A stretch of DNA of 63,937 nucleotides, taken from assembly GCA_022826645.1 (NCBI GenBank), contig JAJDUM010000061.1, positions 1 to 63,937 of the forward strand. Direction: 5' to 3'. A program made the position numbers and the translations under genes. Under the pieces are notes generated by a model, which ran no database searches, was not told where the DNA came from, and was given only the letters and a program-made list of their open reading frames with translations. The DNA is from Candidatus Poribacteria bacterium. GTDB lineage: Bacteria; Poribacteria; WGA-4E; PCPOR2b. Shown here one piece after another: positions 26,175 through 35,140 of this stretch (positions are counted from its first letter, which is position 1; every line of letters starts with the position of its first letter).

Positions 26175-26700
26175 ATTTGAGTCTCCTTATATGATGATGT
26201 ATACCTAAAATAGTACCTTGTACCTCTGTAGAGTTTAAAAGATTGGAATAGTAGCTACAATATTGCTAGTCAAGAACTAGAGGTTACTCCAAGCAAAAAC
26301 CTTACCTCAATTTATTATCGTTGAATTGGTGTTGAATTGTGACACGCCCATGTATCTGTCCAATGATGTTGGTGGAATACATATTTCATTATATCTGAAG
26401 TTGGTATATTACGCAAGTAATGCAGCACGCCGATTAGGGCTATTCAGTTTTCGGCTTTTTAACCATTCTGTTTGAAAAGGCCCAACCGGGAGACCACGCC
26501 TACAGTGAGATCTCGGGATTCGGAGATCCCTCCTACAGTAAAACTAAATGACCCTACACGCCGATAGCAATTCTCAATGGTAGCAAGATCATAATGGCAA
26601 CCCACATTCTTCCAAGTTTTTCCCTTGTCATCACGCACAACGTGTGATAAGATGAGAGAATTACACCTATCAAGCCGAACAGCCAATCGAGGAACCGGTC
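26175..26700. other. Intergenic region with a short repeat, between divergent genes
   Basis: About 525 bases separate the DUF1080 start from the HEAT/TPR gene. No coding frame is credible. The one notable structure is a short dispersed-type repeat at 26499-26540, in which CCTACAGT brackets a palindromic core (see repeat). The A/T-rich rest presumably holds divergent promoters, but I see no clear -35/-10 pair. Confidence 0.6.
26499..26540. repeat. Short repeat CCTACAGT ... CCTACAGT with palindromic core
   Basis: Direct copies of CCTACAGT at 26499-26506 and 26532-26539 flank GAGATCTCGGGATTCGGAGATCC, itself partly self-complementary (GAGATC/GATCTC). This organisation resembles intergenic palindromic repeats dispersed in large bacterial genomes. 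Only one copy is in the window, so dispersal is an inference. Confidence 0.45.
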
Positions 26701-27372
26701 ATGGCAAAACGCAATGGGTTTTCAGAACTTGCAAAGCTGCTAGTTCGCTATCCTGCCCTTGGACAGAGAGAACAACTGAATAAGCTCCTACGACAGAATT
26801 ACACACAAGAAAACCTCATTGATTATTTGGCACATGAAGTTGCCCCAACGCGGCAGGCAGCAGCTTACGCACTCGGTATAATTGGCAACGTGGAAGCAAT
26901 CTCCGCACTAGTGAAGGCACTTCGACACAACGATCCAGATTTGCGATCCAATGCAGAGCAAGCGTTGTGGTCCATCTGGTTTCGTTCTGGCAATAAATCG
27001 CTCGATGACATGCTTCAAAAAGGTGCCGGATATATCAAGCAAGAACAGTACGCAGAAGCTGTTGAGCTTTTGACAGAAGTAATTTATAGAGCACCTGAAT
27101 TCGCCGAAGGATACAACCAAAGGGCAATCGCATATTTTATGTTAGAGGAGTGGGAACAGTCTATCGATGATTGCAAAAAAGTGGTTGCGCTAAATCCGGT
27201 CCACTTTGGCGCGTATGCTGGAATGGGACAGTGTCATCTACGGCTGGGAAATCTCCGCGAAGCGTTAAAGGCTTTCCAACGTGCATTGGAAATTCATCCA
27301 AGCCTATATGGTGTGGCGCATGCCATACTGCAGATCCAAGAGGCGTTGCAGGAGCAGAGAAATAGGCGTTAG
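26701..27372 (+). CDS. HEAT-repeat and TPR protein
   Basis: The 223-residue protein begins with a HEAT-like unit (about 40-95: TRQAAAYALGIIGNVEAISALVKALRHNDPDLRSNAEQAL). At least three TPR units follow (about 104-215, including YAEAVELLTEVIYRAPEFAEGYNQRAIAYFMLEEWEQSIDDCKKVVALNP). Such helical arrays mediate protein-protein contacts and lack enzymatic activity. The next gene, an uncharacterised polytopic membrane protein, starts 8 bases downstream, so this protein may tether to it. No signal peptide. Partner unknown. Confidence 0.82.
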   Translation: MAKRNGFSELAKLLVRYPALGQREQLNKLLRQNYTQENLIDYLAHEVAPTRQAAAYALGIIGNVEAISALVKALRHNDPDLRSNAEQALWSIWFRSGNKSLDDMLQKGAGYIKQEQYAEAVELLTEVIYRAPEFAEGYNQRAIAYFMLEEWEQSIDDCKKVVALNPVHFGAYAGMGQCHLRLGNLREALKAFQRALEIHPSLYGVAHAILQIQEALQEQRNRR

Positions 27373-27380
27373 GAAATAAA

Positions 27381-28169
27381 ATGATAGGCCGTTTTGAAAA
27401 TCTAATTCTCGGCCATGTGGTAAACCTACAGTGGAAAATTGGTAAGATCTGTTGTGCCGTGCTTTTACAGACCCTTTTGTTACTGGTTGCTTGCCAACTG
27501 CTACTTCTCGCAAAATTAGGGCAGTTCACTGATCTAATTTTTCTGTCAGAAGCGCTGCTCGCCTTGATTGTCGCTCCCTATCTAGCATGTAGCGGACTCA
27601 ATAAATTTCTCGCACCGCTCGTGTCAACCGATCTCTGGCGCTTGGCTCGGTTATACCCGCGACGGAGTTGGGTGAGCATCGTGTTCGGGAGTCAAGTACA
27701 CACTTTCTGCTTCCTCGGTTTCGCAACCCTCATCTTTCTCATTCTCATACCATCAATCAGCACAATCACCTATCTTAAAGTGATTCAGCTGCAACTGGTT
27801 ATTGCAGTCTGCATCGTGGTTGCAGCATCAGTTGCCGGGTTGTGGTGGCGTGTTTTTCGCCATGAAATCTACGCAACAGAAATAACATATCTTGGCTGGA
27901 TTCTACTGATTGGCGGGGTATTCTTGCTAGGGCCCTTGGATCGGTTCATAGACAACCTTGAACCCGTCATCCCACCCTTTCTGCATCTGAATCCACTGAG
28001 CGCAGTGTGTCACCTACTTGAAATTGATGTGTTTAGAACACCACACTTGTACGAGCTAACCCCTATTCCATCATACAGGGTTGTCTATCCCTCATGGCAC
28101 ATTGTTTGCATCTGGCAGATACTGATTGGAATCTGTTGCTTTATGCTGGGAGGGCGGCAACGCATCTAA
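27381..28169 (+). CDS. Polytopic membrane protein of unknown function
   Basis: The 262-residue protein has about six hydrophobic segments (about 25-45, 53-70, 97-117, 130-152, 166-185 and 235-257), separated by short loops with conserved-looking LYPRRSWVSIVFGSQ and PFLHLNPLSAVCHLLEIDVF. The layout resembles an ABC-2-type permease or exporter subunit, but no ATPase or characteristic motif is present. It follows the HEAT/TPR protein by 8 bases and precedes glmM by 27 bases, suggesting an operon whose role is membrane or envelope related. Function unknown. Confidence 0.6.
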   Translation: MIGRFENLILGHVVNLQWKIGKICCAVLLQTLLLLVACQLLLLAKLGQFTDLIFLSEALLALIVAPYLACSGLNKFLAPLVSTDLWRLARLYPRRSWVSIVFGSQVHTFCFLGFATLIFLILIPSISTITYLKVIQLQLVIAVCIVVAASVAGLWWRVFRHEIYATEITYLGWILLIGGVFLLGPLDRFIDNLEPVIPPFLHLNPLSAVCHLLEIDVFRTPHLYELTPIPSYRVVYPSWHIVCIWQILIGICCFMLGGRQRI

Positions 28170-28196
28170 TTTTTCCTTCCGGTAGGAGTTTGTACA

Positions 28197-29609
28197 GTGA
28201 ATAGAGAAAAAAAGCACACCTCCGCAAGCGATTTAATTATCAGCGTTTCCGGCGTGAGAGGCGCAGTCGGTAGCGCGTTGGAGCCGAGTCTATTAACCCA
28301 ATTTGCATCCGCGTTTGGGACGTTAATTAACGGGCAGGCAGTGGTGGTCGGGAGAGATACACGGACTTCCGGTCCAATGGCATACCATGCGGTTCTGGCA
28401 GGACTTCTTGCAACCGGATGTAGAGTGATTGATGTTGGTGTATGTCCGACTCCGACAGTCCTGCTCATGTCAAAATTAGTGAATGCTGGTGGAAGTCTCG
28501 TGCTCACAGCAAGCCATAACCCGAAAGATTGGAATGGTATCGAATTTGCCCTCGAATCCGGCAGGCTTTTGGCCGAGGAAGAACGCGTGCATCTGATGGA
28601 TATCTACGAATCAGGAGGCGTCAAGCTCGCCTCATGGGATAAACAGGGCAGCATCGAGGCAATCGATACGGCGATTGATCAACATATAGAAAGTGTCCTT
28701 AAATGTGACTGGATTGTACCGGATCAGATACATCGCCACGCCATGAAGATTGTCATCGACAGTGGAAACGGTGCAGGCAGCGTGATTACCCCTCGCTTAC
28801 TGAGGAAGTTGGGCTGCGAAGTGGTTGAACTGAATTGCGAACCCGATGGCTACTTTCCTCGATCGGCCGAACCAACTCCTGATGCGTTGGATCAACTCTG
28901 TTTAACTGTCAAGGCGGAACGCGCGGACCTCGGCTTTGCACATGATGGGGATGCGGATCGGTTAGTTCTCGTTACCGAGAAGGGTACACCCTTGAGTAGC
29001 GAGTACACCTTCGCCCTTGCAGCGGAGTTCTTGCTGACGAAACAGAAAGGTGATATCGTCGCCACGGTATCGACCAGTCGGATGTTGGATGATGTCGCAG
29101 ATCGACATGGCGTAAAGCTGCACAGGACGCCCGTGGGTGTGGGGTTTGTTGTCGAGAAGATGCGAGAAACGGGGGCAATCATCGGTGGCGAAGGAACAGG
29201 GGGCGTAATTTATCCTGGACTTCAATACACAACTGATGGTATCGCCTCAGTTGCCACAATTATGCAACTTCTTGCTGAATCGAGCTGTTCAGCGATCTCG
29301 GAGGTTATCGCGTCCGTTCCAAGTTACGCGATATGCAAAGAGAAACTGGAAGTGCCTTCTCAGCAGATCGCCGACGCTGTTCTTCGGCTTGCAGTGGATA
29401 TTTATTCAGATGAAACCCTTGATTTGGTTGACGGGATTAAGCGGATATGGGACGATCGATGGGTCAATATTCGAAAGTCCGGCACGGAGCCGATTATTCG
29501 TGTTTTTAGCGAGGCACAGACTCCTGAAGAGGCGCAGGATCTATGCGATTCAACTCTTAATACGTTGAGATCTTTAATGGAGCGAATTCACAACTATGGT
29601 AGATTTTAG
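28197..29609 (+). CDS. glmM: Phosphoglucosamine mutase (or phosphomannomutase-type)
   Basis: GlmM isomerises glucosamine-6-P to glucosamine-1-P for UDP-GlcNAc and peptidoglycan synthesis. The 470-residue protein is complete. Its N-terminal ISVSGVRGAVG (16-26), phosphoserine loop TASHNPKDWNG, metal loop DGDADR, and sugar-binding GEGTGG and C-terminal RKSGTEPIIRV are all intact. It starts with GTG (28197) after AGGAG. Association with yvcK and glmS downstream supports GlmM over a phosphomannomutase. Its TAG stop lies inside the MITE-like terminus beginning at 29606, so the C-terminus may have been altered by that insertion. Confidence 0.9.
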   Translation: MNREKKHTSASDLIISVSGVRGAVGSALEPSLLTQFASAFGTLINGQAVVVGRDTRTSGPMAYHAVLAGLLATGCRVIDVGVCPTPTVLLMSKLVNAGGSLVLTASHNPKDWNGIEFALESGRLLAEEERVHLMDIYESGGVKLASWDKQGSIEAIDTAIDQHIESVLKCDWIVPDQIHRHAMKIVIDSGNGAGSVITPRLLRKLGCEVVELNCEPDGYFPRSAEPTPDALDQLCLTVKAERADLGFAHDGDADRLVLVTEKGTPLSSEYTFALAAEFLLTKQKGDIVATVSTSRMLDDVADRHGVKLHRTPVGVGFVVEKMRETGAIIGGEGTGGVIYPGLQYTTDGIASVATIMQLLAESSCSAISEVIASVPSYAICKEKLEVPSQQIADAVLRLAVDIYSDETLDLVDGIKRIWDDRWVNIRKSGTEPIIRVFSEAQTPEEAQDLCDSTLNTLRSLMERIHNYGRF

Positions 29610-29750
29610 AATTATTTGGACACTCCAAATGTACTGCCAACCCCCTAAATCCCGCCCCCGATAGATCCGGATGTACCCCTTATCAGAGGAACTTTGAATA
29701 CTGCACGAGGGGCGGAGTACTGGTAAATGTCTACTTATTTCTCTAATTCA
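29606..29750. mobile_element. MITE-like element, copy A
   Basis: It starts TTAGAATTATTTGGACACTCC and ends with a T/A-rich arm (GTCTACTTATTTCTC) that is inversely related to the left arm. The right part, GAGGGGCGGA followed by a GTCTAYTTATT segment, matches copy B at 49391-49570. The interior is unlike copy B. There is no coding capacity. The left end supplies the TAG stop of glmM. The extents are approximate. Confidence 0.65.
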
Positions 29751-29872
29751 CCATAATCGCTAAGTTTTTTCTATGTTAAAGGATTCGACACCGCACAATT
29801 TTTCTTGAAACGCAAACGCAACCCAAACGTCAATTTTAGTATATCAGTGTGACGTCTTGATGGAGGTTTATC

Positions 29873-31108
29873 ATGGTAGATGCACTAAAACTGGTCTGCA
29901 TAGGCGGTGGGACAGGGCTATCTTCCCTATTAAGTGGCATTAAACAACACACAAGCAACAGGCGCCCCGGCTCGGAGATCATCGATATGGATAATCTGGC
30001 GGCGATTGTCTCGGTATCCGACGACGGTGGCAGCTCTGGACGGTTGGTGGAGGAGTTCGATGTAATTCCGCCGGGAGATATTCGTCAACTACTGGTCGCC
30101 CTCTCCAACGACCACGGGTTACTGGCCAGACTCTTTGGCTATCGTTTTTCGAGTGATGGAGATCTCGGGGGCCATACAGTTGGAAATCTCCTTCTAATTG
30201 CACTCACCGAGTTAAATAACGGCAGCTTTCCAAAAGCGATCCAGGAAGCGTCCAAGTTGCTTTCCACGCGAGGAAGGATTATCCCAGTTAGCCTAGATGG
30301 CACCATACTGTGTGCCGAGTTGACGGGTGGTGATATTGTATGTGGTGAATCCAACATCCCAGAGCGATCCAATAGAGAACCAATTCAACAGGTCTTTCTG
30401 AAACCGCGTGAGAATGGCAAACAGCACCACGATAAACCTTATGAGTGTGCTGCACATACGGAGGCTGTTGAGGCTATCGCCAATGCAGATGCTATCATCA
30501 TTGGGCCTGGAAGTTTATACACCAGTATTATGCCCAACCTTGTAATTAAGGAAATCGCCGACACAATTCATTCGTCACAGGCGATGAAAATCTATATCTG
30601 TAATGTGATGTCGCAGCCGGGCGAAACGGATGGATACTCTGTTACCAACCACGTCGAAGCGATCCTAGCTCACGCCCCCGGAATATCGCTCGATTACGTC
30701 ATCGTCAACAATCAACCAGCGCCGGAGAAAATTATCGAGCGGTATAGTCAGAAGGGATTGTTGAACCGGCTCGCACAAATTAAGCTGAACGCCGAAAAAG
30801 GCCTATCTATGTTGGAACAGGAACAGGAAGAGGTCATAGATTTTGTGTTAAATTTGACTGAAGACATCTCGCAGCTTTCCAATGAGGCGAAGCAGCTAGC
30901 GGGACCAGCCAACGTGCAAATCTTCTATGATCGGAGACGTGATAATCTGGGTGACACACGGATCGTAGAGGCAGAACTCATTCGGGAAGTCGAGCTCATT
31001 GATAGCGGGGAATCCCAGCCCGTAATTCGCCACCATCCTGAAAAACTCGCACGGACATTAGTCAAGGTATTGAGCGATCACCCCAGGTTGCACGAATCCG
31101 TTTCGTAA
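29873..31108 (+). CDS. yvcK: YvcK/CofD-family protein (gluconeogenesis and cell-shape factor)
   Basis: The 411-residue protein has the family's nucleotide-binding CIGGGTGLSSLL (10-21), VSVSDDGGSSGRL (45-57), PPGDIRQLL, GGHTVGNLLL, IIGPGSLYTSI and PGETDGYS motifs. The structural relative CofD binds F420 precursor, whereas YvcK proteins bind UDP-GlcNAc and are needed for growth on gluconeogenic carbon and for normal peptidoglycan control. The flanking glmM and glmS genes make and use the same amino-sugar, supporting YvcK over CofD. RBS GGAGG. The gap to glmS is 75 bases. Confidence 0.92.
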   Translation: MVDALKLVCIGGGTGLSSLLSGIKQHTSNRRPGSEIIDMDNLAAIVSVSDDGGSSGRLVEEFDVIPPGDIRQLLVALSNDHGLLARLFGYRFSSDGDLGGHTVGNLLLIALTELNNGSFPKAIQEASKLLSTRGRIIPVSLDGTILCAELTGGDIVCGESNIPERSNREPIQQVFLKPRENGKQHHDKPYECAAHTEAVEAIANADAIIIGPGSLYTSIMPNLVIKEIADTIHSSQAMKIYICNVMSQPGETDGYSVTNHVEAILAHAPGISLDYVIVNNQPAPEKIIERYSQKGLLNRLAQIKLNAEKGLSMLEQEQEEVIDFVLNLTEDISQLSNEAKQLAGPANVQIFYDRRRDNLGDTRIVEAELIREVELIDSGESQPVIRHHPEKLARTLVKVLSDHPRLHESVS

Positions 31109-31183
31109 CGCAGGTACCGCCCTTTCTTAGTTCCACCCTCAGCCAAACACTCCCTCGACAGAGAAATTAGGAAAGGAAAAATT

Positions 31184-33007
31184 ATGTGTGGGATTGTCGC
31201 ATATATCGGAGACAAATACGCTGATTCAGTCTTATGGACAGGATTGGAACGGCTTCAATACCGGGGCTATGATTCAGCGGGTATGGCTGTCATCAGCGAT
31301 GGGGAGATAGATTTGAGAAAGCGGGCAGGAAAACTGCGTGAGTTGGACGAAAGCCTCCGGCAGAATCCGATGCGGGGTGCGATCGGTATCGGTCATACTC
31401 GCTGGGCAACACATGGAGAGCCGAATGAACGCAACGCCCATCCACACACCGACGAAGGCAAGACATTGGCAGTCGTACATAACGGGATCATTGAGAACTA
31501 TCTGCCACTCAAGCGGGATCTGCAAGGACGAGGACATCTATTTGAGTCGGATACCGATACAGAAGTGTTGGCACACCTCGTTGAGGAAGCAATGGCAGGA
31601 GATTTACTCGGTGCGGTTTCCGATGCACTGCAGCAGGTAGAGGGGACATTTGCGGCAGCTTTTATTCACTACCGGTTTCCGGACTGCATCGTAGTTACCA
31701 GACGCGGTAGCCCACTCATCTTGGGTCTTGGAGACGGAGAGAACTTTGTGGCTTCGGACGTGCCAGCGCTACTGCCACATACGCAGCGGATGATTTATCT
31801 TGAGGACGATCAGATTGCAGTACTTACGCGGGACGAAGTCGCACTTCAAACGGTGGAAGGCGAACAGATCGAACCACGTATCCATCACATCAGTCTGAGT
31901 CCTGACATTGCAGATAAAGGCGACTATCCACATTTCATGCTTAAAGAGATCCACGAGCAACCGAATGTCTTGCGGCGTCTATATAATATCTATGTGACCG
32001 ATGAGATGGAGGTCGATTTTGGAGAATCGGGCTTGGACGACGAATTTCTCGCCCGCGTGAACCGGATTGTTATTCAAGCATGTGGCACGTCATGGCACGC
32101 TGGCCTCATCGGCAAGTACTTGCTGGAACAATATGCACACATCCATACCGAAGTGGATATCTCTTCAGAGTTTCGCTACCGCAACCCAGTTTTGGAGGGA
32201 GATACGTTAGTCATTGCTATTTCTCAATCTGGTGAGACCGCCGATACGCTGGAGGGATTGCGCAAGGCAAAGAGTAAGTTCATGCGTGTGTTGGCACTGT
32301 GTAATGCCATTAACAGCACGATTGCACGGGAAGCGGATGCGGTTATCGAACTTCATGCTGGACTAGAAATTGGTGTCGCTTCCACCAAAGCTTATACCGC
32401 ACAGATCGCGGTGCTTGGGTTGCTTGCAATGTACTTAGGTAGGCTAAAGGGAATATTAGCGCCCGGAGAGATACAGGAATTTCTCCAAACCCTCAAGACG
32501 TGTCCATCTCTTATGGAGCGCGCGCTCCAACGGGAGCAGATCCGTGTTTGTGCGGAGAAATATAGCGATGTGGGCGCCTTCATGTTTATAGGGCGTAGCT
32601 ACAACTATCCCAACGCCCTTGAGGGTGCCCTGAAACTCAAGGAGATCTCGTACATCCATGCAGCGGGACATCCAGCAGGCGAATTAAAGCACGGGCCAAT
32701 CGCGCTGATTAACGAGGATGTACCGGTCGTTTGCGTTGCTACCAACGGCAGCATCTATCCTAAAATTGTGAGCGCTATCCAAGAGATCCGTGCCCGGAAC
32801 GGCGTTGTGATTGCCATTGCGACAGAGGGGAATACTGAGATTAAAGCGCACGCCCATGAGGTACTCTATATTCCCAATATTGCAGAGGAACTCTCCCCGC
32901 TGCTTGTCGCTCTCCCGCTCCAATTACTCGCCTACTATACCGCTGTGCATCGAGGATGCGATGTAGACCAACCCCGGAACTTGGCGAAAAGCGTCACCGT
33001 AGAGTAA
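31184..33007 (+). CDS. glmS: Glutamine-fructose-6-phosphate aminotransferase
   Basis: GlmS makes glucosamine-6-phosphate from fructose-6-P and glutamine, the first committed step to UDP-GlcNAc. The 607-residue protein has the Ntn glutaminase nucleophile Cys2 (MCGIVAYIG), RGYDSAGMA, HTRWATHG, and two SIS domains (QACGTSWHAG, SQSGETADTLEGL, FIGRSYNYPNALEGALKLKE, with the C-terminal KSVTVE). It is complete and typical. The 75-base gap after yvcK is too short for a glmS ribozyme. Together with glmM and yvcK it forms an amino-sugar block. The convergent cupin gene ends 31 bases away. Confidence 0.97.
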   Translation: MCGIVAYIGDKYADSVLWTGLERLQYRGYDSAGMAVISDGEIDLRKRAGKLRELDESLRQNPMRGAIGIGHTRWATHGEPNERNAHPHTDEGKTLAVVHNGIIENYLPLKRDLQGRGHLFESDTDTEVLAHLVEEAMAGDLLGAVSDALQQVEGTFAAAFIHYRFPDCIVVTRRGSPLILGLGDGENFVASDVPALLPHTQRMIYLEDDQIAVLTRDEVALQTVEGEQIEPRIHHISLSPDIADKGDYPHFMLKEIHEQPNVLRRLYNIYVTDEMEVDFGESGLDDEFLARVNRIVIQACGTSWHAGLIGKYLLEQYAHIHTEVDISSEFRYRNPVLEGDTLVIAISQSGETADTLEGLRKAKSKFMRVLALCNAINSTIAREADAVIELHAGLEIGVASTKAYTAQIAVLGLLAMYLGRLKGILAPGEIQEFLQTLKTCPSLMERALQREQIRVCAEKYSDVGAFMFIGRSYNYPNALEGALKLKEISYIHAAGHPAGELKHGPIALINEDVPVVCVATNGSIYPKIVSAIQEIRARNGVVIAIATEGNTEIKAHAHEVLYIPNIAEELSPLLVALPLQLLAYYTAVHRGCDVDQPRNLAKSVTVE

Positions 33008-33038
33008 ATTTATCTGGCGTTGTGGAACCCGCAGAACT

Positions 33039-33437
33039 TTAGCGCAGTGTGTTCCATGGTGCCGTATCGGCGACATCGATCAACTGATACCCTTCATCGC
33101 CAACACATGGACCTAAAATGGCAAGTAGTTTTGCCGAGGCGGAGGAGGTATTGAACGAAGCGTGTACGGCATCAGCGGGGATGAATATTGAATCACCTGA
33201 ACTCAGCATCCGTTTCTCGTCGCGGAGCCACTGTTCGACCGTCCCGTCGATGACGTAAATTACCTCTTCCTGTTCCGGATGCTTGTGGAAGTTGTGCCCT
33301 CCGCCGGGTGATAGACTTACTTCTATGACGACCAAATCTTTTGCATCCGTTGTTTGGGGACGACTCAACCAGGCCAACCCGCCCCAATCCAATTGTTCGC
33401 GTTCTGCTTCCGCCGCAGGGATAAATTTTCCACTCAT
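33039..33437 (-). CDS. Cupin-domain protein
   Basis: The 132-residue single-domain cupin has motif 1 GGGHNFHKHPEQEEVIYVIDG (three His and Glu positioned as the metal site) and motif 2 with GDSIFIPADAVHASFN. Such proteins bind a metal and serve as small dioxygenases, isomerases or sensors. The start at 33437 has AAGGAG upstream; an extended frame reaches 33518. It is divergent from the PhyH-like gene 178 bases away, and convergent with glmS. Substrate unknown. Confidence 0.85.
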   Translation of the reverse strand: MSGKFIPAAEAEREQLDWGGLAWLSRPQTTDAKDLVVIEVSLSPGGGHNFHKHPEQEEVIYVIDGTVEQWLRDEKRMLSSGDSIFIPADAVHASFNTSSASAKLLAILGPCVGDEGYQLIDVADTAPWNTLR

Positions 33438-33615
33438 GCTTGACTTCTCCTTTAGATTACGTTTAGAATTGAATGATAGCAAGGAATAATACGTAATGCG
33501 TGCTACGTAAGAACCCAACGTTTCTCATTATGTCTTATTCTTATTGCACTCTCATTATAGCGTGTCCGCTCTGTATGTGTCCACAGTTTAATAGCGAAAA
33601 GGAAGGATGATACAT

Positions 33616-34419
33616 ATGACTGATAATGAAAAATTTCTGTTTGACCTTTGGGGTTATGTCGTCGTAGAGGAGGTACTTACGTCAGACGAAGTGGCCTTAG
33701 CTAATGAAGCTGTTGACCGCCACGCACATCTGATTGCCAATCGCGATCCGGGTTTGTCGCACGGATCTAAACATCTGGAAGGGGCTACGGGTCGCGGGGA
33801 GTTTCATCAGAACCCATTGACGTTTGATCGGCCTTGGTGCGAACCGTTTCGACGGATGTTGACACATCCAAGAGTCATTGACATCTTCAACGAGATATTG
33901 GGAGATGGTTTTCGATTGGATCACGGGCCCGGACTCATTCAGATGGCTAAGGGAACAGAGGGGCACTGGCTGCACGGTGGAATGACCTTCGATCCGAGTC
34001 AATATCATCGATTTGAACATGGTCGGATGCAGTGTGGACTCTGTGTTGCTGCATGGCAACTGACCGAGGTACGTGAAGGCGATGGTGGATTTGCATGTGT
34101 GCCCGGCAGCCATAAATCGAACTACCGGCCGCCTCAGCATGTCTTGTCCACAGAAGATGGGATGGGTTGCATCCAACAGATTGTTGCTGGTCCGGGGTCG
34201 GTCGTGATCTTCAACGAAGCACTGGTGCACGGCACACTCCCCTGGCAGCCGACAGACCGTGAACGCCGTTCTATTCTGTTCAAGTGCTCTCCCGGATTCT
34301 TGTCATGGGGTTCACCACATGCGGAATGCCCGATCCCTGATCCAACGCCGGAGGAACTGGCAATCTACGAACCGCCGCATCGTACCGGGCGGACGACGTT
34401 GGGAGAGGATAGCGAGTAA
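33616..34419 (+). CDS. Phytanoyl-CoA dioxygenase (PhyH)-family protein with an HGG site
   Basis: This 267-residue cupin-fold oxygenase of the PhyH family has the N-terminal LWGYVVVEEVL strand, GDGGFACVPGSHKSNY and NEALVHGTLPW (distal His205). The expected HxD iron triad would start at His120, but it reads His-Gly-Gly (HGGMTFDP). The carboxylate position is glycine, which resembles the HxG site of non-heme iron halogenases. Similar HGG variants are, from memory, common in marine and planctomycete-type PhyH relatives, so this may be a family feature. Start at 33616 has GGAAGG nine bases before it. Substrate unknown. Confidence 0.85.
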   Translation: MTDNEKFLFDLWGYVVVEEVLTSDEVALANEAVDRHAHLIANRDPGLSHGSKHLEGATGRGEFHQNPLTFDRPWCEPFRRMLTHPRVIDIFNEILGDGFRLDHGPGLIQMAKGTEGHWLHGGMTFDPSQYHRFEHGRMQCGLCVAAWQLTEVREGDGGFACVPGSHKSNYRPPQHVLSTEDGMGCIQQIVAGPGSVVIFNEALVHGTLPWQPTDRERRSILFKCSPGFLSWGSPHAECPIPDPTPEELAIYEPPHRTGRTTLGEDSE

Positions 34420-34526
34420 ATCCCTCGGCAGCCCCTATCCTTTGCCCTAAGATTGATCCCTGTGTGTACTTTCCGAGAGGTTGGTGAAATAGATTGGATA
34501 TAAATCATACTCAGAAAGGAGCCAAA

Positions 34527-35111
34527 ATGTTTAAGCACGCGATTTGTGGCATGTTGTTAGCCGTGATTGCGATCTGTGGACTCTTCGGCATCCTCGGCTG
34601 CGGTGACATTGACGTGTTGATTCTTGGCCTTAGGGATCCTGATACGATTGAAGTTGAGGATAATGAGTGGCTGGGGACGTGGGCACTTGAAAGTTATCAG
34701 GGATTCAGTTTGCTAGAAACCCTCGCCGAGTATGACGACTATGACGATGAGGACTGGACTTTTTTGGATGCTGACGGTTCAGTTGTGGTAGGCGATCTTC
34801 TGGACCAGGCTATCGCAGTGCTTTGGTCTGGCGATGGTGTTACCGGTTATGATGGGAGCATCACTTATACGTTTTCTGAGGCCGGAGTCATGGAGATAGA
34901 GGTTGTGATTCGATTGGAATTGCAGGTAGGAGATACTCAGGGGATACTCGTTGGTAAGGACCAAATACCGGGTAGCTACTCGCTAATTGGTTCCGCTTAC
35001 ACAACGGAAATATTTGATGAGATGGAAACGGGTACATGGCAGCGGACTGGGGACACGCTTGTACTGAATCCCGACGAAGCTGACGGCTCAACAGTTCTAC
35101 AGAAGTTGTAG
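34527..35111 (+). CDS. Lipoprotein of unknown function, acidic
   Basis: The 194-residue protein has a signal peptide ending ILGC (Cys25) and continues CGDIDVLILG. The mature part is strongly acidic (DDYDDEDWTFLDADGS), with lipocalin-like strands in GTWALESYQGFSLLETL and ETGTWQRTGDTLVLNPDE. This suggests a META- or lipocalin-like single domain, as in many lipoproteins of unknown role. The start at 34527 has AAAGGAG upstream (an in-frame ATG at 34494 is weaker). The convergent neighbour at 35141 is also a lipoprotein with a CGDI start. Confidence 0.7.
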   Translation: MFKHAICGMLLAVIAICGLFGILGCGDIDVLILGLRDPDTIEVEDNEWLGTWALESYQGFSLLETLAEYDDYDDEDWTFLDADGSVVVGDLLDQAIAVLWSGDGVTGYDGSITYTFSEAGVMEIEVVIRLELQVGDTQGILVGKDQIPGSYSLIGSAYTTEIFDEMETGTWQRTGDTLVLNPDEADGSTVLQKL

Positions 35112-35140
35112 ATAGCCTAAAATGTCATTCCAAACGCCTC

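Noticed and set aside
26459..26686. 75-codon minus-strand frame between the DUF1080 and HEAT/TPR genes
   Set aside because: It spans the short CCTACAGT repeat, has no ribosome site and no similarity to any known protein.
31109..31183. glmS ribozyme upstream of glmS
   Set aside because: The gap after yvcK is only 75 bases, too short for the ribozyme, and no core motif is seen.
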